This document shows positions 45,770 through 55,559 of a stretch of 64,000 nt of DNA, one piece after another. Both the position numbers and the translations under genes were made by a program. Source of the DNA: Candidatus Thiodiazotropha sp. (ex Epidulcina cf. delphinae) (GTDB lineage Bacteria > Pseudomonadota > Gammaproteobacteria > Chromatiales > Chromatiaceae); contig JAHXHS010000020.1 of NCBI GenBank assembly GCA_025656455.1, forward strand, positions 22,822 through 86,821, read 5' to 3'. How positions within the stretch are numbered: position 1 is the stretch's first letter; every line of letters starts with the position of its first letter. The notes beneath the pieces were generated by a model. It saw only the letters and a program-made list of their open reading frames with translations. It searched no databases and was not told the DNA's origin.

Positions 45770-46480
45770 CTAATCCCCGGATTCATCGTTAACGACCACC
45801 CTTTCCGCCAGGCCATCCAGATGCGGGATCAGTTTCGGCAATATGCCGTTGGCGGACTGGTGCAGCGCCTTTCCCACCGCTTTCGAGGAGATGGTGGCGC
45901 CGGAGATGGCGTCGATCTCCCAGGCATGCTGCTTGGTGCCGTGCTTGACGGTGACAATGTCATGGGCCAGGGCCTTGCCGTCGCCGGATAGGGTGGCGTC
46001 CAGGGCGTCGAAGTTGGCGACAAAATCGCTGTCGGTAATGATCTTGTCCCCCAGTCCCGGCGTCTCCGCCAGCTTCAGCACCTTGATGCCGCGGATACAC
46101 TGGCAAGCCGGGTCATAGCCATACAGGAGATGGATCATATCCGCATAACCCTGGGCGGCGGCCTTGGCGGCGATGCCTTTCAATCTTCCGTCATTGTCAT
46201 AGCCTGCGTAGATGAGAATGCCATCGCTTGGGCCCTCAGGGGTAACCGCCACCACGCCACTGTCATCGATCAGAAAATCCTGCCGCGCGACCGCGCCCGG
46301 TATCACTTGAAAGACCGCGGCCTCGATGGCTCGGCGCTGGTTTTCCTCGATTATCGGCTTGGTCAACTGATAGGTCAGCACTACCAGGAATCCGGACAAC
46401 ATGGCGATGCCCATCAGGGTGCGGATCATCGGTCCGGCGGGCGTGGCCGGTTTCATGACTTCGCCTTCGGGGGTGCTCAC
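45770..46480 (-). CDS. rnfG: Rnf complex subunit RnfG (covalent FMN)
   Basis: 236 residues with one N-terminal membrane helix ('MIRTLMGIAMLSGFLVVLTYQLTKP') and a periplasmic FMN-binding domain. 'EIDAISGATISSKAVGKAL' contains the SGAT(I/S)S motif whose Thr carries FMN attached by ApbE. 'VLKLAETPGLGDKI' is also conserved. An internal Cys pair ('DPACQCIRG') is unusual. No apbE gene is seen in the window. Confidence 0.94.
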   Translation of the reverse strand: MSTPEGEVMKPATPAGPMIRTLMGIAMLSGFLVVLTYQLTKPIIEENQRRAIEAAVFQVIPGAVARQDFLIDDSGVVAVTPEGPSDGILIYAGYDNDGRLKGIAAKAAAQGYADMIHLLYGYDPACQCIRGIKVLKLAETPGLGDKIITDSDFVANFDALDATLSGDGKALAHDIVTVKHGTKQHAWEIDAISGATISSKAVGKALHQSANGILPKLIPHLDGLAERVVVNDESGD

Positions 46481-46573
46481 AGGGTGGCCCTCGGCAGAGT
46501 CCGAGAAAGGCAGATGATGCCGGTCGATGGTTTGTCATTTAAAGCTTTTTTGTTAAAAGTAGGGTTATTTTGC

Positions 46574-46712
46574 CGCAAATGGACGCAAATAACCGCTAAT
46601 TTCCGCAAATAGTTAACGCGTGTCCGTCCAGAAACAACAGCGCTCGTCACTCCGGCGCATGCCGGAATCCAGTCAGTCGTTTGGCGGTGATTCGCGTTCA
46701 TTTGCGGCTTGA
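46574..46712. repeat. dispersed-repeat insert between rnfD and rnfG
   Basis: The 253-bp gap between rnfD and rnfG carries an arm of CGCAAATGGACGCAAATAAC type at about 46574-46612 and its inverted relative (ATTCGCGTTCATTTGCGGCT) at about 46690-46712. Between them is a CACTCCGGCGCATGCCGGAA hairpin of a kind common in proteobacterial genomes. No gene is seen. In other rnf operons these genes touch, so the block is an insertion. Confidence 0.65.
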
Positions 46713-46733
46713 ATAAAAGATCGCAAACGGGCC

Positions 46734-47780
46734 TCATTTGCTCGTCCTCTGCTCTCCGAAGACACGGGGCTGGGTGATCTGATCGATCAGCGGGGTGGCG
46801 GCATTGCCTAACAGAATGGCATACATCACCCCTTCGGTGAGGCCGCCGAAGAGACGGATGATCACGGTGATGACACCGATCATCAGGCCGTAGATGATGA
46901 CGCCTAACGGGGTTACGGGCGAACCCACCATGTCGCTCGCCATGAACCAGGCGCCAAGCATCAGACCACCGGAGCACAGCACGAACAGGGGGTCGGGATA
47001 GCGCGCCGGATCGATGACAAAGAAAATGCCGGCGGTAACGGCCGCGCCCAGCATCACCATCACCGGGATCCGCCAGTCGAGCATTTTTCGCGCGGCCAGG
47101 TAGAGTCCGCAAATCAGGATCAGCAGCGCAGAGGTCTCGCCGGCCGATCCGGCTGTCGTCCCTAGCAACATCTCTGTGATATCGGTTTGTATCCCCTCAA
47201 ACTTCTGCAGCGCCAACGGCGTGGCCCCACTGAAGGCGTCTACCTTGACCGCCGCCACCCACTCCCCGATGGTGGGGGATTGTAGAAAGGGAGGTGTCAG
47301 GGTGGTCGGAATAAACTGACTGAAGCGCTCCTCGAAAAACGCCGGCGTCCAGGTGGTGATAGCCACGGGAAAGGCGGCCTGTACGAAGGCGCGGCCGATC
47401 AGCGCTGGGTTCATGGCATTCATGCCGAGACCGCCGAACAGGGCCTTGCCCAGGGCGATGGCGATGAAGCCGGCTACCACACCCATCCACAAGGGAAAAC
47501 CGGGGGGCAGGGTCAAGGTCAGCAACAGACCGGTAATGGTGGCCGACCAGTCGCTCAGGCTGCTGGGTGTATGGTTCAGACGATTGAACAGACGCTCACT
47601 CAACAGACAGGTAGCGGTTACCACGAACAGCAGGGCGAGTGCGCTGAGTCCGAATTGCCAGATGGTAAACGCACAGATCGGCAGTAAGGCATAGACCACA
47701 TTGCGCATGATCTTCACCACATCGTCGCCCGCATGGGCATGGGGTGAGGTGCGCAGTTCTATGGTGGGTTTCCTGCTCAT
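46734..47780 (-). CDS. rnfD: Rnf complex subunit RnfD (covalent FMN)
   Basis: 348 residues with about nine membrane helices. 'VKVDAFSGATPLALQKFEG' holds the Thr that carries covalent FMN. 'LPPGFPLWMGVVAGFIAIALGKALFGGLGMNAMNPALIGRAFVQAAFP' is highly conserved in RnfD/NqrB. Start ATG overlaps the rnfC stop by 4 bases. Confidence 0.95.
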   Translation of the reverse strand: MSRKPTIELRTSPHAHAGDDVVKIMRNVVYALLPICAFTIWQFGLSALALLFVVTATCLLSERLFNRLNHTPSSLSDWSATITGLLLTLTLPPGFPLWMGVVAGFIAIALGKALFGGLGMNAMNPALIGRAFVQAAFPVAITTWTPAFFEERFSQFIPTTLTPPFLQSPTIGEWVAAVKVDAFSGATPLALQKFEGIQTDITEMLLGTTAGSAGETSALLILICGLYLAARKMLDWRIPVMVMLGAAVTAGIFFVIDPARYPDPLFVLCSGGLMLGAWFMASDMVGSPVTPLGVIIYGLMIGVITVIIRLFGGLTEGVMYAILLGNAATPLIDQITQPRVFGEQRTSK

Positions 47781-49117
47781 GTCGCCTGTTCCCTGTTAAT
47801 TGCCTTGGCAATGCGAAAATATTGTACCAGCGGGATGTTGGAGGGGCAGACATAGGAGCAACAACCGCATTCGAAACAGTCGTTGAGGTGGTACGCCTGC
47901 GCCATCTCTTCATATTTACGTTTGGCCGCCATTTGTCCAAGCATAGAGGGGTTGAGATGCATCGGACAGGCACTGACGCAGCGTGCGCAACGGATACAGG
48001 GCCAGATTCTATTGCTCTCCTCCTCGATCGAAGGTTCGTTGAGCACCAGCAAGCCGGAAGTGCCCTTGGTGATGGGGGTGTCCATGGCGGAGACCGCCGG
48101 TCCCATCATCGGTCCGCCTAGAATGAATTCGGTTCGAGCCCCCTCATAGCCCGCCTGTTGCAGGATATGGCCTATCGGTGTTCCCAGCGGCACCCGATAG
48201 TTGCCTGGGTTGACGATCCCTGGACCGGCCACGGTGATAACACGCTCAATCAGTCCCTGGCCTTTGGGGAGCAGGTGGCCGAGGCCGGCGAGGGTGCCTA
48301 CATTGTTGACCACCACACCCACATCGGCAGGCAGTCCACCGGCGGGCACCTCCCGGTTGAGCAGGGATTTGATCAACATCTTCTCCGAGCCTTGCGGATA
48401 CTTGGTCTCAACCACCTCGACTCGCACCGGGCTACCCTTCGACAGGTTGCCGCGCAACACGTCGACGGCATCCATTTTGTTGTCTTCAATGCCGATGATG
48501 GCCTGGCGGGTGCCGGAGGCCCGCATCGCATAGCGAATGCCCCGGATCAAAGCCTTCGGGTGCTCGAGCATGATGCGGTGATCGCAGGTCAGATAGGGCT
48601 CGCACTCGCAGCCGTTGATGATCAGGGTATCGACCTGTTTGCCCTCAGGTATGATCAACTTGATGTGGGAAGGGAAGGCCGCGCCGCCGAGTCCCACCAT
48701 GCCGCTCTCCTGAATCGCCCGGATGATCTCTTGCGCGGTGAGATCGCTCATCTCTCGCGGTTGGCTCCAGAGCACCGCTTGGGTGGATCCTTCATAGACG
48801 TCCAGGACGATGGCATCGGACTTGGGGCCCCTGGGTGTCGGCATCAACTCGATAGCCCGCACCCGTCCGGTCGCGGGCGCGTGCATGGGCACGGAAAAGT
48901 GGCCGTCCTCCTTTGCTATCGGTTCGCCGCGCACCACTTCCTGACCTTTACGGACCAGTGGTATCGCCGGTTTTCCGATATGCTGATTCAGCGGCAGCAC
49001 CAACCGTGACGGAAAAGGCAGGCGGCGAATCGGTTTGTCCGCCGTATCCTTGTGATAGGGCGGATGGATGCCGTGGGTGAAGCTTTTCAGCCCGAACAGC
49101 AGGTTGAGAAGTCCCAT
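47777..49117 (-). CDS. rnfC: Rnf complex subunit RnfC
   Basis: 446 residues. The N-terminal barrel-sandwich and the glycine-rich NADH/FMN site 'GMVGLGGAAFPSHIKLI' are followed by 'NGCECEPYLTCDHRIML' and, near the C terminus, two [4Fe-4S] motifs 'CIRCARCVSACPMHL' and 'CFECGCCSYVCPSNIP'. RnfC oxidises or reduces NAD at the cytoplasmic face. It is at the short end of the family (some have long C-terminal repeats). It starts 24 bp after the PFOR gene. Confidence 0.95.
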   Translation of the reverse strand: MGLLNLLFGLKSFTHGIHPPYHKDTADKPIRRLPFPSRLVLPLNQHIGKPAIPLVRKGQEVVRGEPIAKEDGHFSVPMHAPATGRVRAIELMPTPRGPKSDAIVLDVYEGSTQAVLWSQPREMSDLTAQEIIRAIQESGMVGLGGAAFPSHIKLIIPEGKQVDTLIINGCECEPYLTCDHRIMLEHPKALIRGIRYAMRASGTRQAIIGIEDNKMDAVDVLRGNLSKGSPVRVEVVETKYPQGSEKMLIKSLLNREVPAGGLPADVGVVVNNVGTLAGLGHLLPKGQGLIERVITVAGPGIVNPGNYRVPLGTPIGHILQQAGYEGARTEFILGGPMMGPAVSAMDTPITKGTSGLLVLNEPSIEEESNRIWPCIRCARCVSACPMHLNPSMLGQMAAKRKYEEMAQAYHLNDCFECGCCSYVCPSNIPLVQYFRIAKAINREQAT

Positions 49118-49141
49118 ATCTTAAAGACTCGGTTGCCAGGC

Positions 49142-52100
49142 CTATTGGTACTTCGCTGCGCGCTTGACCAGCTTGTCCAGATCCTTCTCGGATGGATTCC
49201 ATGGCGTGCCGGGGTGGATGCAGCCGGCGGTGCATTTTTCCGCTGCCTTGACGATGTCCTTGTACTTGCCCCCCTTGGGATCGATAATCTCTGCCTTCTT
49301 GTCGTCGTTGTAGGCGAATATCTTCGGGTTGAGTTCAGTGCACTCGTCACAGGCGGTGCACTCCGGCGTTTCGATCCAGACCGGTTCATAATCAGCGGTT
49401 GCGGCGCTACCGCCACCCGTATCCGAAACGGCGGCGCCACCATTCGCCGAGATCGACCCCGCCAATGCCCCCGCATTGCCGCTGGCCGCCAGGGAGAGCA
49501 AGGTGGAGCTGAGACGGTTGGCCATGTCGATCTTGGCCTGGTCCACCAGGGCGTTGACATCCACTTTATCGAGTTCGCCGGCAATACCCTTCAGCTGGCG
49601 CCAGAACTGGCGGCGTTCGTCACAGGAGCGGGCGATCTCTTCTGCGCAGATGATTCGCATCAGCCGGTTTTTGCCATCCACTCCCCAGATGTAGGGGAAT
49701 TTACCGTCACGGTCGTCATCGTCCAGGTCGAGGAATTCGTGCATCGGTACCATATTGTCGTTCCAGGTCTCCGGCGGCGCCATGCGGAACTGTTTACGGA
49801 AGCGTCCCTCGGTGACGGCAAAGTCGGCGAAGGTCATCGGCGCCTCCAGCTTGCACGCTTCGCCTTTCTCATCCTGATAGCTGATGTTATAGACAGGCCA
49901 GTCATCATCCATCGCCGGGTTGCCTTCCAGATCGATGCAATCTTCGATGGTCTCGCCTGCGTCAGGGTCGTATTTCATCAACGGATAGGCCCGCGACTCC
50001 ACGGCCAGCTTAGACTGTTGAAAGGCGACATCATCACCGACGCCATGCTCCGGCGGGCAGACTGCATAGATGTTGAACAGCGCGGGACGGCGGCTGTTGA
50101 GACCGTCGATATAGCCCTCCACCAGATGGGTGGTATTGCTGATCGTACCCTGCAGGACATAGGTGGTGCGGTGGGCGACACCGATCAGGGACATCTCCTT
50201 GCGGATCTCCTCCTTGCCTTTCCAGGCCTTGCCGTAGGGGCTCATGTCCGCCACCTGGCCGATATAGCCTGATGTGCAGGCCTGTCCGCCGGTATTGGAG
50301 TAGACCTGGGTGTCGAGCACCAGCACCTTGATCGGCATCCCGGAAGCGAGTGCCCGCGAAAGGTTCTGGAAGCCGATGTCGTACATCGCACCGTCACCGC
50401 CTACGGCGACGACCGGTGGGCAGAGCCGCCACTCTTCATCGCTGAACTGCTTCCAGCCGAACTGCTTGAAGAACTCCCCATGCTCGGCCAGGTTGTATTT
50501 GCCGGCCAGCTCCAGCTCCGCTTTGCGGATCGCGGCAAAGCCGTCAGCCATCTTGCACATATGGCCCTCGAAGAGTCCCATGGCGACCGATGCGCTGTCC
50601 TGGAACAGGTGGCTGGCCCAGGGAAAAGGGTAGGGGTTATAGGGGAAGGTGGATCCCCATACCGAGGTGCATCCGGTCGAGTTGACGATACCCATTTCAG
50701 CACGGCCGTTGTTGGTGACGCCTTCGACATAACGCCATTTCAGGTCGCGCAGTTCATCCAACAGTTGGGTGACCCATTGCAGCCATTCACGGTCGATCAC
50801 GGTCTTCTCATGGCCGCTATCGAGATTGTCACTCAGGTTGGAGAGGGTAAGGTCGCTTTTAGCGTCGTTGGAGACCGCCTCGGCGATCGCATCCGCATTG
50901 CTGAGGTCGACACCGGCAGCCAGTTTCAGGCGCACATGCTGTTCCAGTTGTTCGATCAGTTTGCCGATCTTTTCCAACTGCTGCCGGACACGGGGTTGCA
51001 TCAGTGCGACGACGGTACCGGTAAAGAGATGGATGATGGTCTTCTCGCCACACCCCAGGCAGGCGCCGTCGCCGCAAACCATGGCGTTGTAGTTGGCCTT
51101 GTCCAACAACAGGGTGTGCAGGGCGCCGATCTTCTCATCCAGGTCGTCGATGCGGTTGAATGACTTGTCACTGGTCGGCAGGTCGAGCCAGAACGCCCAG
51201 TCGCTGCGCATGCGTTCAATGGCGGCTTCGTCTTGGTGGGTGGCGAGCAGCGCGTCGTCCTCACAGATTTCGACACACTCCATGCAGCCTTTGCAGGTGT
51301 AGGGATTGACGGTAATGGAGAACAGGCCGCCACTGCCTTTGTTCTTTTTCTCCATGTTGTTCCAGTAGGGCTTGGTGACAGAGAAATCGAACCCCACCAG
51401 GGCCTCCAGAAAGAGACCGAACTCCTCTTCGAGCGCGGGGCGGGCCTCATCGTCCATGTCGGCGGCGGCAATGCTCTCCAGTACAGCCTGATCAAGCAGG
51501 TTACGCACATCGGCGGCCTCGCCGGCCTGGTTCAACAACTCCCGCAGCCGTTTTTCGACCTGGCGGCTTTCGCGGCGCAGATATTGGGTCGGTCTTCCGC
51601 CGGTCTCGATCCGGTTGATCGCGGTATTGAAGATATCGCTGAGGGTATTCACCAAGCCGGGGATGGCGCTGTCGGGACAGACGGCGTAGCAGTCGCCGCA
51701 GGCGGTGCAGTTTTCCGGCACCCATTTCGGGTAGTCGAAACGGATTTGGGTCATGTCGCGGAAGACGCCGGTCGCGGCCGGAATCAACGACAGGGCCTGG
51801 TAAGGGTCGGCCAGGTTGTCCGAGCCCTTGCCGGTGGCGTAGAAGCTGCCGGTCTGCTCCCAGAAGCGGTGCACATCGGATATCCCGCCGTCCGCCTCGG
51901 GAAGCTGTTTGAGCATGATAGGCAGATCCGGCTCCTTTTTGACCGGCAGTTGCGCGGATGAGCCGACAGGCTTATCGGTGATTTCATGGATCTCGTCAAA
52001 GCCCCGGCGCACCACGCGAAGGTTGTCCTCCACCACACGGCGTCCCTTGCTGCCGAACTTGTGCTCCAGTTGATCCTCGATAGCGGCGAAGAGCTTCTTT

Positions 52101-54085
52101 TCATCCAGACCCGCCATCTCCATCAGCGGTGAACCAGCGAAAAAGGCGCCCTGGAAGGCATTGCCCTGCATGCGCAGTTGCAGTTCGGGGTTGGTCGCCT
52201 CTTCCCGGGCGATCTTGAAGCCGTCCACATAGAAGACATGGATGGCGTTGTCGACGATCTGTTGCTGCATCCACCGGGGAAAGGTCTTCCAGACCTCATC
52301 CGTGCCGCCCAGGTTGGACTGGATGATCAGGGTGCCGCCCTTTTTCAACCCCGCCAGGGGATTGGAGTGGCCGAATACATTCGGGTCGGGGCTCAGCACC
52401 ACGTCCACATAGTGGTATTCGCAGTTCAGCGGAATCGGGGTCGGCGCCGCCGCCAGATAGTAGGTTGTCGGCTGGCCCTTCTTCTCGGAACCGTATTTCG
52501 GGTTGGCCTTGATCTCGTAGCCGAGCAGGTCGTAAAGGGTCATCACCAGGTTCTTGCCGGTGGTGATGGCACCCCAGCCACCCACCGAGTGCATGCGCAC
52601 GGTGATCGAACCTTCAGGCATCAGATTGGGGTTTTCGGAGCCGTGCACGGCCATTTCACCGATCCTGGGATAGGCATCCAACAGTTTCTGGATATGGATC
52701 TCCTGTTTGGGGTTGGCCGCCTCCCGTATGAAGTCGATACCGAGATAGAAGAACTTGCGCCGGTCTCCTTCCGGCAGCATATTCTCGACGGCGCCGATCA
52801 GCGCCTCGGGTTGCAGATCCCGGGAGCCCAGGCCGTAGGCGCCCGAGTAGAGGTGAGGCGCATCGCTGAAGTCGCGATAGCTGTCGTATTCCGGGTAGGG
52901 CGGGTTCTGTCCTGCCGCGGCCGCCTGTCCGTTCTCGATGCATTTGGAGATGACGGAGCGCACCTCCCGCATCAACGGCAGATCCTCCGCCAGGGGCTGG
53001 TCAGTGCGTTCAAGCACGCAGACCCCCTTCTTTCCCTTCAGGGCTTGACCCAACAGATCGCCGGGGAAGGGGCGGTACATGGTGATGTCGACCACCCCGA
53101 CCTTCAGCTTACGGTTCTTCAGCAGGTAGTCGGCCACGCCGTGGGCCTGTACGATCATCGATCCCATGCCGACGATCAGGTAGTCCGCCTTGTCGACGTT
53201 GTAACGACCGATACGGTGGTAGCGACGTCCGGTGAGTTCATAGTACTCGTTCATCACCTGGTCGGCGATATCGGCGACATGCTGGAAGAAGTAGGGCCGC
53301 TGGGCAGCCGTGGTCTGCATATAGGCGTCCTGGTTCTGCACCGAACCCGCGAGCATCGGGTTGTCCACGTCCCAGATGGCGGGTATGCGGCGGCGGGTCT
53401 TGCCGAACAGCAGCCTCTGCGCTGGGGTCGGGCATTCGATCTCGTCCTCGGGAAGGCCGAGGAATTCTCTGATCAGTTCCCGCTCTGGCACTTGCAGGGG
53501 CTCGATCAGGTGGGTGGTGAGGAAACCATCCTGCGCCACCGCGGCAGGGGTCAGGGAGAGTTCAGCGATCTTACGCCCGATCAGGTTGAGGTCGGCGGCG
53601 CCCTGGGCATTGTTGGCGAAGACCTGGAAGAAGCCAGTATCGTCGATGCAGTGGAAGTCGTCGTGGCCGCAGTGGACGTTCAGCGAGGCCTTGGTGATGG
53701 CGCGACAGCCGATGTTCAGTACATAGGGCAGGCGCTTGCCGACCGCGGCATAGAGGGATTCGTGCATGAAGGCCACGCCCTGGGCCGAAGAGAAGTTAGT
53801 GGCGCGCAGGCCGGTCATGGACATCCCGGCGGTGACCGCCGCCGCCGCATGTTCGGACTCGGGCTCGATGAATTTCAGCGAGCGATTGGAGATATTGACA
53901 TGACCCTTGGCGGTCTCCTCGGCCCAGTATTCACCCATCTGGGTCGAGGGTGTGATGGGATAGGCGCCGGCCGCGTCCGAGGCCTCCCGCTCGCACATGA
54001 TCACCGCGCCGTTGCCGTCCATCGCCATGCGGATGCCGGGATACTTGAAGGTCTTATCGTCTTTTTTGCCAAACATTGAATACAT
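49142..54085 (-). CDS. nifJ: pyruvate:ferredoxin oxidoreductase, extra-long single chain
   Basis: 1647 residues in one chain. In order: pyrimidine-binding domain ('REASDAAGAYPITPSTQMGEYWAEE', residues about 30-55), domain II (about 290-400), gamma domain ('MHSVGGWGAITTGKNL', near 497), two ferredoxin motifs ('CTACGDCYAVCP' near 793 and 'CKGCMECVEICEDD' near 929), the TPP domain with cluster cysteines ('CGDGACLGCGEKT' near 1002) and 'GGDGAMYDIGFQNLSRAL' near 1233, and an added C-terminal ferredoxin-like domain ('CTACDECTELNP' near 1575). Ordinary NifJ is about 1170-1200 residues. It interconverts pyruvate, CoA and acetyl-CoA, CO2. Being inside an rnf operon with ppsA, it probably runs as pyruvate synthase. 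Confidence 0.93.
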   Translation of the reverse strand: MYSMFGKKDDKTFKYPGIRMAMDGNGAVIMCEREASDAAGAYPITPSTQMGEYWAEETAKGHVNISNRSLKFIEPESEHAAAAVTAGMSMTGLRATNFSSAQGVAFMHESLYAAVGKRLPYVLNIGCRAITKASLNVHCGHDDFHCIDDTGFFQVFANNAQGAADLNLIGRKIAELSLTPAAVAQDGFLTTHLIEPLQVPERELIREFLGLPEDEIECPTPAQRLLFGKTRRRIPAIWDVDNPMLAGSVQNQDAYMQTTAAQRPYFFQHVADIADQVMNEYYELTGRRYHRIGRYNVDKADYLIVGMGSMIVQAHGVADYLLKNRKLKVGVVDITMYRPFPGDLLGQALKGKKGVCVLERTDQPLAEDLPLMREVRSVISKCIENGQAAAAGQNPPYPEYDSYRDFSDAPHLYSGAYGLGSRDLQPEALIGAVENMLPEGDRRKFFYLGIDFIREAANPKQEIHIQKLLDAYPRIGEMAVHGSENPNLMPEGSITVRMHSVGGWGAITTGKNLVMTLYDLLGYEIKANPKYGSEKKGQPTTYYLAAAPTPIPLNCEYHYVDVVLSPDPNVFGHSNPLAGLKKGGTLIIQSNLGGTDEVWKTFPRWMQQQIVDNAIHVFYVDGFKIAREEATNPELQLRMQGNAFQGAFFAGSPLMEMAGLDEKKLFAAIEDQLEHKFGSKGRRVVEDNLRVVRRGFDEIHEITDKPVGSSAQLPVKKEPDLPIMLKQLPEADGGISDVHRFWEQTGSFYATGKGSDNLADPYQALSLIPAATGVFRDMTQIRFDYPKWVPENCTACGDCYAVCPDSAIPGLVNTLSDIFNTAINRIETGGRPTQYLRRESRQVEKRLRELLNQAGEAADVRNLLDQAVLESIAAADMDDEARPALEEEFGLFLEALVGFDFSVTKPYWNNMEKKNKGSGGLFSITVNPYTCKGCMECVEICEDDALLATHQDEAAIERMRSDWAFWLDLPTSDKSFNRIDDLDEKIGALHTLLLDKANYNAMVCGDGACLGCGEKTIIHLFTGTVVALMQPRVRQQLEKIGKLIEQLEQHVRLKLAAGVDLSNADAIAEAVSNDAKSDLTLSNLSDNLDSGHEKTVIDREWLQWVTQLLDELRDLKWRYVEGVTNNGRAEMGIVNSTGCTSVWGSTFPYNPYPFPWASHLFQDSASVAMGLFEGHMCKMADGFAAIRKAELELAGKYNLAEHGEFFKQFGWKQFSDEEWRLCPPVVAVGGDGAMYDIGFQNLSRALASGMPIKVLVLDTQVYSNTGGQACTSGYIGQVADMSPYGKAWKGKEEIRKEMSLIGVAHRTTYVLQGTISNTTHLVEGYIDGLNSRRPALFNIYAVCPPEHGVGDDVAFQQSKLAVESRAYPLMKYDPDAGETIEDCIDLEGNPAMDDDWPVYNISYQDEKGEACKLEAPMTFADFAVTEGRFRKQFRMAPPETWNDNMVPMHEFLDLDDDDRDGKFPYIWGVDGKNRLMRIICAEEIARSCDERRQFWRQLKGIAGELDKVDVNALVDQAKIDMANRLSSTLLSLAASGNAGALAGSISANGGAAVSDTGGGSAATADYEPVWIETPECTACDECTELNPKIFAYNDDKKAEIIDPKGGKYKDIVKAAEKCTAGCIHPGTPWNPSEKDLDKLVKRAAKYQ

Positions 54086-54165
54086 CTCTTGTCGAGTGAT
54101 AGGTCATGAGTTTTGAGTCCGCCCGGAGCCACTCAATGCTCAATAACCAAGTCCTGAAACCATCT

Positions 54166-55044
54166 TTATAACGGTAGTGCTTCATTGCGTACGATGCGTT
54201 TTGCCTTCACGCCCTTGATCGGACCCAGGTCATCATCCAACCAGACAATGGCGCCCGTGGGACAACGCTCGGTGGCAACCGCAGAGGCGAGCCCGTTCTT
54301 GCTGTAATCGACCACAGCCAGGTAGTCTTGGATGGTGATCAATCCCTCCGGCGAATCCTTCACGCAACGCTCGCAGGCCGTACAGGCCACCTCGCAGTCG
54401 TTCTCAGCGGCATCGCCGTCCTCCAGGTTCTTGCAGGCCACCCACAGACGGCGGTCCGCCGGCTGGATGGAGAAGAGCCCCTTCGGGCAGATATCCACGC
54501 AATCCTCGCAAGCGGTGCATTTGACGGCATCCACAACGGGCAGGCCGTGGTGATCCATGGTGATGGCGTCGAACTCGCACACCTCGGCGCAGTCGGCCAG
54601 ACCGATACAACCCCAGCTACAGCGCTTGGGACCGCCGGACACCAGCGCCGCGGCGCGACAGCTCTCAAGGCCTGCATACCGGGCGCGCTGCCGGGCGACG
54701 TGATTGCCTCCGGCGCAGGCCAGTCGGGCCACTCGCTTGACCACCTCGCCACTCTCGACACCCAGGTAGTCAGCGATCTCGCTGATCATTTCAGCGCTGC
54801 TGACGGTGCACTGGGCAGGGGATACCTCACCACTGATCAGGGCTTCGGCAAAGGGGCGGCAGCCGGCATTGCCACAGGCGCCGCAGTTGGTGGCGGGCAG
54901 CATGCCTTCGAGATCATCGATGCGGGGGTCTTCGAATACCCAGAGCTTTTTGTTGGCGAACGCCAGCATGGAGGAGAGCAACAGGCCGAGCACGCCCATG
55001 AAGAGGATAGCGGTGGTAACGTTCTGTGCGATCTCAATGTCCAT
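54166..55044 (-). CDS. rnfB: Rnf complex subunit RnfB
   Basis: 292 residues with an N-terminal membrane helix ('AILFMGVLGLLLSSMLAF'), a [4Fe-4S] motif 'TNCGACGNAGCRPFAEAL' with a further Cys ('AQC'), and ferredoxin-type motifs 'CADCxxVCEFDAI'-like, 'CTACEDCVDICPKG' and 'CTACERCVKDSPEG'; in the last, a Ser replaces one expected Cys position before Pro. RnfB accepts electrons from or passes them to ferredoxin. It is the long form of the subunit and the first gene of the cluster; a 515-bp gap upstream holds the promoter. Confidence 0.93.
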   Translation of the reverse strand: MDIEIAQNVTTAILFMGVLGLLLSSMLAFANKKLWVFEDPRIDDLEGMLPATNCGACGNAGCRPFAEALISGEVSPAQCTVSSAEMISEIADYLGVESGEVVKRVARLACAGGNHVARQRARYAGLESCRAAALVSGGPKRCSWGCIGLADCAEVCEFDAITMDHHGLPVVDAVKCTACEDCVDICPKGLFSIQPADRRLWVACKNLEDGDAAENDCEVACTACERCVKDSPEGLITIQDYLAVVDYSKNGLASAVATERCPTGAIVWLDDDLGPIKGVKAKRIVRNEALPL

Positions 55045-55559
55045 AGCCAGTACCGGGTGTCGTTGTGGGTAACCTAAACCATAAACAGTGTAGTGTCGGG
55101 CTTAGTATTGGTCCATGGAATGGATTCAATAGAAAGTATTAATTTTTCAGTATCACACTAATCATCGGCAGGCATGAAATTAACTGTAGGCGGATTCCGC
55201 CGCCTTGTGAGGCTCCTCTTTCAACTCTATACCCAGCCTCCCGGAATTCAACCATGATTGCCTGTCCGGGTATGGATTTAGCGCCGATATCGGGCTTCCG
55301 CCTAGGGACCGATGGGGGGGATGGCTGCGGAAGCGGCAGAGAGGTGATCCCAGCCGGTTTCGGCCACGGTGACATCGGTCGCACCGCTAAGCCAAGCCGG
55401 TTGTGAGGCTGGGCTGCCGCCGGCCGGACGTCGGAACAGCCCGTAGGGTGCGGCCCTGCCGCACCATCGTATCCGTTTACCGCGAGAGTGGGTCAAAGTG
55501 GGTCAGGACACCCACTGAAAATGTGCTGCTGTGTGATGCTATGTGGACACCTATTAAAA
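55045..55559. other. non-coding gap between rnfB and the integron region
   Basis: The start near 55060-55140 is AT-rich and should hold the rnf-nifJ-ppsA promoter (minus strand). A single 23-bp GTAGGGTGCGGCCC palindrome lies at 55443-55465. The final part (about 55490-55560) contains repeated GTGGGTCA and GTGGACACC words and meets the broken 3' end of the integrase gene, so an insertion-element end may lie there. I see no gene. Confidence 0.5.

Noticed and set aside
52178..54079. 633-residue open frame on the plus strand opposite the PFOR gene
   Set aside because: It is the mirror of a strongly conserved enzyme with GC-rich third positions, has no recognisable motif and lies wholly inside the other gene. 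The same applies to long antisense frames over ppsA (41960-43465) and pepA (32244-33176).
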